Assembly: GCA_007844125.1 (NCBI GenBank)
Contig: CM017567.1
Coordinates: forward strand, 14,232,046-14,296,045
From: Sinonovacula constricta
Lineage: Eukaryota > Mollusca > Bivalvia > Cardiida > Solecurtidae
DNA length: 64,000 nt
Direction: 5' to 3'
The notes under the pieces were generated by a model that worked only from the letters and a program-made list of their open reading frames with translations, was not told the origin of the DNA and did not search any database. The translations under genes were made by a program, and so were the position numbers. Shown in pieces: positions 36,601 through 48,600 of the stretch. Within the stretch, counting starts at the first letter, position 1, and every line of letters begins with the position of its first letter.

Positions 36601-39600
36601 GCTGGACAGGAGTGTCTATATTGGCATCCTAATGTTGCACTGCTGGATAGGTGTGTCTATACTAGCATCCTAATGTAGCACTGCTGGACAGGTGTGTCTA
36701 TTCTAGCATCCTGATGTAGCACTGCTGGACAGGTGTGTCTATACTTCTATCCTAATGTGGCACTGCTGGACAAATGTGTCTATACTAGCATCCAAATGAA
36801 GCACTGCCGGACAGGTGTGTCTATATTGGCATCCTGATGTAGCACTGCTGGACAGGTGTGTCTATACTTCTATCCTAATGTGGCACTGCTGGACAGATGT
36901 GTCTATACTAGCATCCTAATGAAGCACTGCCAGACAGGTGTGTCTATATTGGCATCCTAATGTTGCACTGCTGGATAGGTGTGTCTATACTAGCATCCTA
37001 ATGTAGCACTGATGGACAGGTGTGTCTATTCTAGCATCCTGATGTAGCACTGCTGGAGTAGCTGGACAGGTATGTCTATACTTCTATCCTAATGTGGCAC
37101 TGCTGGACAAATGTGTCTATACTAGCATCCTAATGAAGCACTACCGGACAGGTGTGTCTATATTGGCATCCTGATGTAGCACTGCTGGACAGGTGTGTCT
37201 ATACTTTTATCCTAATGTGGCACTGCTGGACAGATGTGTCTATACTAGCATCCTAATGAAGCACTGCCGGACAGGTGTGTCTATATTGGCATCCTAATGT
37301 AGCACTGATGGAAAGGTGTGTCTATACTAGCATCCTAATGTGGCACTGCTGGACAGGTGTGTCTATTCTAGCATCCTAATGTAGCACTGCTGGACAGGTG
37401 TGTCTATTCTAGCATCCTGATGTAGCTCTGCTGGACAGGTGTGTCTATTCTAGCATCCTAATGTAGCACTGCTGGACAGGTGTGTATATACTACCATCCT
37501 AATGTAGCACTGCTGGACAGGTGTATCCATTTTAGCATCCTAATGTAGCACTGCTCGATAGGTGTGTCTATTCTAGCATCCTAATGTAGCACTGCTGGAC
37601 AAATGTGTCCATTTTAGCATCCTAATGTAGCACTGCTGGACAGGTGTGTCTATTCTAGCATCCTAATGTAGCACTGCTGGACAGGTGTGTCTATTCTAGC
37701 ATCCTAATGTAGCACTGCTGGACAAATGTGTCCATTTTAGCATCCTAATGTAGCACTGCTGGACAGGTGTGTCTATTCTAGCATCCTAATGTAGCACTGC
37801 TGGACAGTTGTGTCTATTCTAGCATCCTAATGTAGCACTGCTGGACAGGTGTGTCTATTCTAGCATCCTAATGTAGCACTGCTGGACAGGTGTCTCTATA
37901 CTAACATCCTATTTTCACTACCTCATCCTTGGGATAAGAAATTCATGGCAAGAATTTGGCAGGCCTGTTCCCTGTACAAGGTTTTTTGATCTTTGATTAA
38001 GACAGTGCTATTCCATATTAAAGCTCATAATTGATTTTTATAATCTCTGATAATTTTCTATAGAATGCCAAACATATCCAGTGATTTCATTCCTCCACAG
38101 GACTGCTGTGGCCTGTCCTATAATAGATGTGATCAGTGATGACACGTTTGAGTACATCACAGGCTCAGACATGACTTGGGGTGGATTCAACTGGAAGTTA
38201 AACTTCCGCTGGTACCCAGTGCCCCAGAGGGAATTGACAAGACGAGGAGGGGACCGCACCATGCCTGTCAGGTACAAGTCTGGGAGCTATTCAAATGACA
38301 GATTGTGAACCATCCTCCTACTGTTAGCTCTATTTTAAACTCAGTCTGTACAGCTAATCGCTGAACTACTTGATTTCAGCAACATTCAGTGTGTATATCA
38401 GATTCTAAGAAGACAAAACTGTCGCTGCATTAGAACAATTATCTTGATATCAGCAACTAAGGTAAAGAATTGAGTTTAAAACCATTTAGAATCAACATAA
38501 GTTGTAATAAGTCTGTCTGTATTTTTATATCAGATGTTATTAGTGTGTAAAATAAACTGAAAATTTAAAACAGTAAAAGAGAAGAAAGTATTTAAAAGCA
38601 GTAACAAGTGAAATTATTATACCTTCATTTAAAATTGAAACTGGTTTGATTTAATGCCTATTTCTATGACAATGCATATTCAAGAGCGTCCTAATGAACA
38701 CATGTTTGACTTTTCACCCTTTACCGAATTGCAAACAATGTATATAGTCAACCTGTGTTTGCCATGCAGGACACCAACTATGGCCGGGGGACTGTTCTCA
38801 ATCAACCGGGATTACTTCTATGAAATTGGCTCATATGACGAAGGAATGGACATCTGGGGAGCAGAGAATCTAGAAATGTCATTCAGGGTATGTTAGTTAA
38901 AGACTCCTGATATACTTGTTAAAAGTTAATGGCAATGGCATAGTTAACAGTAAAAAGTTGCTCTGCTTAATGGCAGTGGCATAGTTAACAGTAAAAAGTT
39001 GCTCTGGTTAATGACAGTGGCATAGTTAACATTTAAAAGTTACTCTGGTAAATGACAGTGGCATAGTTAACTGTAAAATGTTGCTTTTGTTAATGGCAGT
39101 GGCATAGTGGACTAATGTTAAGCTTATATGGATTGTTTTGACACTACTTTGTATAAACAGTTGTTCTCATTAAACTTTATTGTATTATATAACCTATCAA
39201 GTGTTGTGTGCTGTAAAACCCAAAATACAAATATTGACAGTTGTCCTTGTTACATTTAAACCTCTTGTCCTTTAACTAATCTTATATGTATGATTTCCCA
39301 CCTGGCAGATCTGGATGTGTGGAGGCAAGGTTCTCATTGTAACGTGTTCTCGTGTGGGTCATGTGTTCAGGAAGACTTCCCCATACTCATGGCCAGGAGG
39401 TGTGGCCAAGATCATCAACCACAACACACAGCGGATTGTCGAGGTTTGGATGGACGAGTACAAGGACTTCTTCTATAAGATCAACCCAGGTAATTGTAAA
39501 GTGATAAATACAGGGCTGTTTTTCTTTTATAGGCCATTTAAAGGTACAGTTCATGTGTATAGTTTTTTTTTATGTTTTCTCATTTTTTCTATAAGTGTCT

Positions 39601-42600
39601 TTCAAGTAATGAAATGTCAATACTTGTATCGTTTATCAGGTCTGTGCTAATGTCATTGTTGATGTTAATAGGAGATAAAATCATCTCATTATAAAAGGAA
39701 AGGGTTGAATTATTTTCAACATGAACTTATTTCTTCAATAAAATATGTGGAATGTTATATTAAACATCTTTACTTTCTTTATTTTTATCTCTCAAGTGTA
39801 ATTTTAAATGGTAGGCATTGTTCAAATCACAACTGATACAATTGTTGACTATCACTTATTTCATTTGTAGGTGTACGTAACACAGACTATGGAGATGTAA
39901 GTGAAAGGAAGAAGTTCCGCCAGGAGAAGAACTGCAAGAGTTTCAAGTGGTATCTGGAGAACATCTATCCAGAGTCACAAATGCCTGTCAACTTCCATGC
40001 TCTAGGAGAGGTGAGTGGCTGCCTGGATGTGCTTTATATTCCACTAGTAATATCCAGCTGTAATGTTTTTAATATGCATCACACTGACACAATTATGTTA
40101 ATATCCATTTGTTGTTAGTTGATGTATCTGGGTAGAATTTCTGGTGTAGCACAAGCCAGATAGAACTCCCTTATTTCACTCTAACTGGAGTTTAAACCCA
40201 CCCAAAGAGAAGTTTTAGCATTCAGTCTTTCAAACCTCTCAACCACCATTGCTCTGATAATTTATCTCATTGTAATGTCTTGTGCTTGTCTTTTGATGAA
40301 ACAATTTCTCTCATTGAAACAAAAAAACTGACTTTGAATTCTCTGAGAAACATACTTAATTGTCTGTGCACTCTAAATTTCTCTACAGTTCTATTCCTTT
40401 AAAAAAAGATGGTAGTTTCTAAATTGTAATTAAATTAAGTGATTCTGTGATTTAAAAAAACAACATTTATGTTCTAAACTGAAGTCATGAAAATAATCTT
40501 TCCTGTGTTCATCAAAAAAATGTTTATGCTACAATTGCATATTTGCAGATTAAAAACAAGGAGACTGGGGCATGTATTGACAGTATGGGTCGAAAAAGTG
40601 GTGAGAAGGTCGGATTGGTACATTGTCATGGCATGGGTGGAAATCAGGTAATACTTGAAGCATGGGGGTACTTAGATTGGAGGAGCAAAATAATAATTAA
40701 CAAAGGCAATGTTGATATCTACAATAAAATGATAAATAATATCTTGAATGTTTAACCTTTTTGTCTCAATTTTTTATTAAGCCATAAAGTTTTTTCCTTT
40801 CTGGCAATACTTATTAAAATGGTAAAGGTGAGATGTCAAACAATGATATTTTTTATTAGGGATTACTGGGTAAAACAAACAATAGCATCATTGCTTTATT
40901 CTTAATACTGCTTTTACGTTGAGATAATTGGCACTATGGGCATTTCAATTAGAACTAAAGTTGCGATACTTTGAATCGGTAATTTGTGTGATGTGAAATA
41001 ATCTTCAAACACAAAAATCTTTCAGCCAGAACTGAAAGAAGAAATCCATCTTACTTTAGCATGTTCTTTCTCATTGCAAAATTTTATTAGAGATATTCGT
41101 ATATCCTGTGCCTTGTAATTTATGGCAAATACTTGTTATTGCTCTGTTTAATTATGTTCTTTTGACATTAGTTTAGTCTTTCGAAGAGATTCAAAATTTT
41201 CTACCTTACAGTTTTTTTTAAGTGCAAGCCCACCAACTAAACTTTGCAATCCTAATAAATACATGTAGTTACACATCTTAAATACTTGATAGCTAAAAAT
41301 AATTCTACATATACTGGCCATGGTAGAGCGGTGGCTCCAGGTGAGGGAGGCCCCGGGTTCAATCCCGGGCCGCGACATACCAGAGTTGTTAAAAAAATAG
41401 CTGCCTTGCTAAAGCTCAAGCAAATATAAGGGTAGTTCCTCGAATGGTTGGCCTGGTGTCAGGATAATATGACTGGGTGTGGTACCATGCCAGATGTTCA
41501 CGGCTTGCTGTACACTGTGAAGGCAGCACTATATCTGCTTCAAGTGGACACCTTCTCCAGATAACTGAAATACTATTGGTGGGACAATAAACCCAATAAA
41601 CATAAACATAATTCTAGATATAATGTGCTTCATGTGTCAATCAGTTGTATCTTGTATCTATACACCATGCTTCATATCTATTATTGTTATTGGATAATTT
41701 GTTCTCTTTCAGCAATATGCTCACACCTATATTGCTTTACTATGTTGGTGTAATGTCAGCATTCTAAGTTAAACCTATGATGTTCCACACATTAACAATG
41801 TATCAGTAAAATAGAACCAGACACTACAACTGTTGTGTATACTAGGTTTATGTACATGAGGGTTACTCTCATTTTGCAAAGCCTGACATGATTAGACTGA
41901 AGCAAATAGTGTAGATCCAGATCCACCTGCCTTAAAATGGAAGATATATGGTCAGGTTCTACACTTTGCTTCTGTGTCTCTAGCACTATATGTCAGCATC
42001 TTTATGTGTAGATTTTTTACGGATAGTTTGGGTTATTACACAATGTAGCAGGGTCATGGTTAATCACATGACACTTGTTTTATTGTTCAAAAAACCTTTG
42101 AACTTTGATCTTCCCATTTAGCTGATCCAGCTCCTCAGCCTGATACATGTGTTGTTCACATTTACAGACTACAATATATTGTAATATATTGTTTATTATC
42201 TTCTCTTGTATACCATCATTCAATAGCTGCTTCACATAACAACTTGCATTTTTATATATTTATACCAGGGATAGCAACTTTTCATTGGTTAACCTCAGCT
42301 CAGACAAGTGAACTGGTTATGAACTCAGTAACTGTTTATTTGCTGAAAATGCTAAAATATAGAGTATGTTTATTCTTTTTTATTGCAAGTGTTTATATAT
42401 TAAAGTTGCTGGAATAGATTATGTATCTCCCTTTAAAAAATCTGCTAATTATCAACTAACTGGCAGCATGGCATATAAGATGCCATGGTATGTCTCAAAG
42501 TTATCTTTTGATGAAGTGTGAAACACATTCAATGGTGAAGACAGGTGAGTCATACCTGTAATTTCTGAATGGAACTTCTGCTCAAGGTTGCATATGAGCC

Positions 42601-45600
42601 AGCATCACAATAGGATGGTTTACAGAGCATTTTGTTGGTAGAAATTTGTTTGTGAATAATCTGTTTAAATGAATAAAATATTTGTCTTGTCTTGTGTAAT
42701 ATCTTTTTTTTTTTCAACTAGTGGTCAGCAAAAGAGAAAAAAAGCATTTTCATAAGTAACATAGCCACTCATGAATGAAATGATTTTTTTGCTTTTCTGA
42801 CTGATTATGGTCAGAGAAAAAAATCCTCTTTATCATAACTATTGTACACCTAACATTTCATATATTGTCATTGTGTTTATGTCGCCTGCCATTATGCTTG
42901 TAGATATTTTCTTACACGAGTAAGCAGTCACTTCAGACAGATGACGTCTGTTTAGACGTCTCGTCCATGCAGGGCCCAGTGAAATTGTTTCAGTGTCATG
43001 GGCTTGGGGGGAACCAGAAATGGCTCTATGACAAGGAGGTAGGGAGCTGGAGTACTCAGGGGGGATAACTCCGACCACAAGCTCACTGTATTTTATTGTG
43101 GTTCTTGAGTATCCTTCCTGATATTTTTTGTACAAATTTTGTACTAATCTCCAGTATTTTATGCATGACTGTTCGTATGTGGGTATGCTGGTGCTATGTT
43201 CTTTTTTCAATTATGTTCTCATGCTTTCTATCTGAAATGAAATGACAAACTGGTCTGACTCTATTTACTAGCTTTTGCTAAAGTGTTTCTTTCTACTAAA
43301 GAAAAGAATTCAAAAGCACATTACTCTGAACAATGATATTCAGATAGAAGGCATTTTATCGGTGTCCTACAAACAACATTTTTAAAACTGTTATTCCAGA
43401 TCAATTTCCCATCACAACAATAAATGTTTCGGAAAAGCAGGTTTAAACAATGTTCTAATGATTACAGTTTGTTTCTTTTCTAGAGTGATAATAATGCCTG
43501 CATCCCAGTCTTCATAGCAAGAGGATGAGCCAGTTGCAGAATTGTTAGTTGACCTAGCTCCCCTGCTGTCAGATTTATATCCTGATATACATTATATGAT
43601 CACACTTTATGTTCCTTTTATCCCAAAATCAAATACTGTCTGTTAATAAGGCTTTGGGATAAAAAAGGATCTATGTAATAAATTAAGTAAAAGGACCCAT
43701 TACATAAGTTCTTTTCTAACTTTGATGTATCTTTAACCAAATTGATAGTGTTGTCATATCATGTGTAGTCTGTTGATTGAATGCAGTAGGTTTCATAACA
43801 TCAGAACTCATTCTGACAGGCAGTGGAGGGAGGTGTAGGCGTCTCTGTGTGCATGCTGCTTGTATATCTTCGTTGACTTGTCTCCCCTGACAGGTGTTTG
43901 CGTACACCGGCGATGGCCAGCTCATGATGGATGAGAACGTGTGTATTGGCATAGGTCAGATGCGGGCCAAGTTTTTACCCTGCAGCCCGGACACTAGCGC
44001 CAAATGGGACTATAATAGAGAGGTAGTGCAGTGCAGCAACATTTGTAATGTTGTCATGGCAACCAGGGAGGCAGTTGTGTTGATGGCACTGCATTATATG
44101 TACATGTCATCTAAATAAGCAGAATGTACCTGTCATCTAAAAAAGCAGAAGGGGTAACCAGAATACATAATATTTATGATGGAAACCAATTAACGCTTTC
44201 TATTATTGGTACATTCTGTTTGTTTAATACTATTTACTAAATACTTCATATTATATTAATGTTTATATTACCAACATAACATTTTATTATTTCGTCATAC
44301 CAGTTGACATTATTTTCTTGATATATAGTTAAGTAAGCCAAACATTTGTTTTGATTAAAGATTTAGTGTGGTATATATTTGGTAATTTTAGATAAACACG
44401 TCCTATAACCCGTTAACTACATTTATTGTTATAAATACTTTCTGCTGTCAAAAGTTGCCATCACCAAATCCAATATGTTGCCATGACAACCCCTAAATCA
44501 AGTGCCTTCTGCCATGTCTTTGGTGCCAATTTGTGCTTATATTCTGTTCACTAGATTGTTTGCAACTTTGCTAGTTGTCCTTTAGCCCAGTCCTAACCCA
44601 GAACTGCTGCTGGTCTTAAATGCTTTTTATTTTAACCCATTTTTGTTTACATTTTATTTTCTAATTTTGCTTTTTGCACTTTGTTAGCCCATTGATTTTC
44701 ATAACCTTCTATACACTGTAACCCTATAGAATGCACACTAAATAGTTTAAAGCAATGAGAACTTTTAAGATTATAAATGCACCATAGATTTGTTCACCTG
44801 CATTCCACTTGTGTTTATGTCGTTAAAGCTTTAGAAAATTAACATCTAATAGTCTACAATTAAATCAGAAACTGAACAATTAATAATTAAGTCCACATTT
44901 TGTAAGTTTGAGTAAGCAGACAGTGTTATTTCTAAGACTGTCATGCACAGCATGATCAGCCATAAACAGATAGTGTAGATCCATATCAGCCAGAGACTTT
45001 CGCATAAGGATCTACACTATTTGCTGCTATCTCTAGCAATGCATCTAGGCACCTTTGCAGGTAATAATAAGGACATTATAAGAATTTCAAAGTGGTGTTA
45101 AAAATGTATCATGATAAGTGAAAATAAAACTTAACCTGTGACACATATAAAGTGTTCTGTAACTCAAACAAATTAAACATACCTATGCATCTCTGTATAA
45201 TTGTGTTTATCTGTTCTTTAATTATAAACACATCTTAGGTCAACCTTACATTTGGGATAAGTTTTAAGCACTTTGCCTTTTAATCATCTGAAAATGACCA
45301 ATCAAAATAAAAAGAATAAAAATAAACCGTTATAATCTTGACACATAAGTTTGCTTAAAGATTTATAACTTTTTATTATATGGTTTATTGGTAAACTTCA
45401 TACGATATTTGGAAGTTTTTCGTTTGAAGAATAAAAAAAAAAATTATCTTACACACAGCAAAGTAGGTCAATTTTATGTCACCAGTAATAAATATAAAAA
45501 AAAAAGACATAACCATTTATATGCAACCAAAGAAAAATACAGCAACAAAGAAAGTAATTTAATCTGAACATGTCACTCAAGGCTGAAAAATTAGTACTGT

Positions 45601-48600
45601 AATGATAGTTTATTTTTAACCAAAATGTCAACAATCATTAAAGAAGAAGCATATGTTTATACTAATTAATGATAACAGATGGGACCAATCAGTGACTTTC
45701 TATCTAATGATGAAAATTATAAGAAGCAGTGACTGTTTCTATTTTATGATAAAAGCTGGGAAGAAGCAGTGCTTTTTTATGTATGAGAACTAATGGAGAG
45801 AAAAAAACACTGTTTTTAGTCAAATGGTGAAAGCTGAGAAGAAGACAGTATAAACACAGCATACCTATTTATACCAAAGTGCTTGTATTCTGGTCATACT
45901 TCAGCATAACAAGCAAAATTAATTTGCTTCATGCTTCTGATCCTAATAATACTTTAATCAAGTGTGGAATTATGTTTTTGCTTTTATGATTCTAAAAGTA
46001 GATAGATGGTTTGATATATACATATTGCATTTTGTACTTAGACATTGATTAATTGTACCCAATTAAAAAAAAGTATCCATATCTATACAAAAAAGTGCCA
46101 ACTTGACCAAGGTATGCTTAATGTGGGAACTGACTCATTTTATTACATTCCTTACTGGGAAATCTGTAATATAAAGTGCATGAATGACATTAGCTTGAGT
46201 TTGTTTATTTTTTATTTATGCAGCTTGTACCCCTTACCCCTCCTACACCCCTCCTTCCAACTACTCTCAAAATCCTTCATACCAAGGCCCAAAAGCTTAC
46301 AGTTTCCTTAACCCTCTAATTTGGACACACACTGCAAATATCTGCTTTTTGATTGGCAATGATTATCATACAAGCCAATCAGATGGCAAAGATTGAAGCA
46401 TGTAAGAATGTCAGTAACTCAAGAAAGGTTTATATTCTTCCTTCTCTTCCTCCTGTCCCTACCCTAACCCTAGGTATCTCCGAAGACCTGGCAGACCTGA
46501 CACTCTGCATTGCCTCTCTCACTATGCTGGTAGTGGGCACTAACACAACACTTGACAAACATTGTCATGGGAAACTGGTTCATTCTTCTCTTCTATCTAT
46601 CATTGTCTTAATAATTTCTCTGTAGCTTTTATAATATTGTGGGTAAAATTCAAAACAAAACTCCACTCTGTTGAATGATGTTTTGATGTGTCGCTTTTAT
46701 GACATTTCACCATCTCTGTATGAGTAGAGTTTTCTTTAAGAAGCATCAAATAAAACAACATGTAAACATGTTTTCTTTCATAATGTTTCAGTAAGAATTA
46801 ACCATGTAAATGTAATTTAATATAATACAGCAAACAATAAGTGTTTTAATTATAATAATGTTTTATAATACAATTGGAAAGATATTTTATTTCAAGATTT
46901 TGAAAGGGTGTTATTGCAAGATTTCTACTGATACTTTTAACTGATATCATTAACTTTCACTTATCTGTGTTATGTTTTAATGCACTTGTTCTCTGCAACA
47001 CAAACAAGATCTGAGCTTAATATTTGGATGTAATTTTCCTTTATGTCAATATATTCCCATGGCAACTGTGGGTGCATGTAGTCTTTGTCAATGCAAACAA
47101 TATCTGTACAGTAGACTTTCACCTTAAAACAGCTGGGCAATCAAAACTCCTCTGTGATTCATTTTTGATATTAGAAGACCTTTTTGTCTGTTTGTAGTAT
47201 TACCATTTTAGCTCATCTACATTTCTACATTAACACATAAAATAATTTCAGTGGAGTAAATGCATGTGTTATAAAAAGACCTGAACAGTGAAGCAGTCAC
47301 TTTCTTTGCTTATTTTACTCCCATAAATGCATATTTTACTCAGGTTCATTGCATATTTTACTCAGGCAAATGCAAATTTCACACAGGGAAATGCATATTG
47401 TCTTCAGGTAAATGCATATTTTGCCCAGGGAAATGCATATGTTACTCTGGTAAATCTATATTTTACTCAGGTTCATTGCATATTTCACTCAGGTTCATGC
47501 ATATTTTTATGCAGGTAAATGCATATTCCACTCAGGTAAACATACAACTAAACATACATACTGTGAAGTGTAATGGAATCTGCAAAGGAGTTCAGATTGA
47601 ACACTGGAAATTAAACAAAATTTATAATAAATTTAATTTAAAAAAAAATATTTATAAATGACTGCCAAAAGCAATACCTATTGGTAAATAAGCCAATTTC
47701 ATTTGATTGACAATGTTTTCTGGACTTTGTATGGTCTGATAGGTTGAACTCTACTGTGTATCTATTGTATAAATTGGACCAGTCTGTTGATGTCGCACAT
47801 TTTACAATATAAGTCACTACTCATTACTTATTATTAATATATTATTATTTGCAATTTTTATTCTTCAGGGTTGTTTTATATTTCATTTCTGATTCTTTTC
47901 TTAACATTTAAACAATTTCAAAACAACATTTTGGTCAATACAAATTAACTCATGTGTTACTGTAATGAAAGGCTGATAAGCTTTTGTTTCATATAACATT
48001 TTATTTGGAAACAAGGCCTTTATGTTCAGTGATGCATTTGTCTTGGCGCACATTTTGTCAGAATTATAATTCATATTTTGAAAAGATTAAATATGTAATA
48101 AACGTGTAATATCCCATTTGTCATAGATAAATGTCGCTTTATGTAATTGCCTGAGAAAACTACATATATGTACATGTATGTAAATCTTATTAAACTAGAG
48201 ATTAATGTCATTAAAAGTATCAATACATAAATTTAGTACTTCATTATTTATAATAGATAACCATAGTATTTTATTATTTCACAGTGACCAGTTTATTTTT
48301 GGGTGTTCTTCTGTTATTACGACAATTATTAAATAAAGGTGTTAATTCCTAACTTGAAAGTCATCAGCTGTTAAAATACTGAAGTTTTGATCCCTGTGTT
48401 CTGAAACACTTTTTAATTGTATTGCTTGTTGCATGTTTCTCTACTTAAGAATGTATATACATTAATTGTACAAATACCTGTTTGCCATTAATAGACACTG
48501 GAGTTAAAGCACGTGAACAGTAACCAGTGCCTGGGGAAGGCCACCAATGCTGACAAGGAGGCACCCTCTGTTGGTAGGTATTGCACATCTGTCACACATT

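Larger units (their letters stand above)
44023..48494 (+). other. Intron between exons 13B and 14
   Basis: AT-rich. Holds the palindromic repeat and the 22-bp tandem repeat. A small duplication near 44095-44150 (TGTCATCTAAA-AAGCAGAA twice) follows exon 13B. No further exon recognised. Confidence 0.6.

Noticed and set aside
41148..41378. Minus-strand open frame starting [20 protein letters not shown]
   Set aside because: Antisense of the SINE tRNA head, not a gene.
41317..41390. tRNA gene
   Set aside because: A- and B-box-like segments are present but no proper cloverleaf or acceptor stem was seen, and the sequence continues into a repeated SINE body.
47327..47661. Overlapping open frames with FTQ/YSG repeats
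   Set aside because: By-product of the 22-bp tandem repeat.
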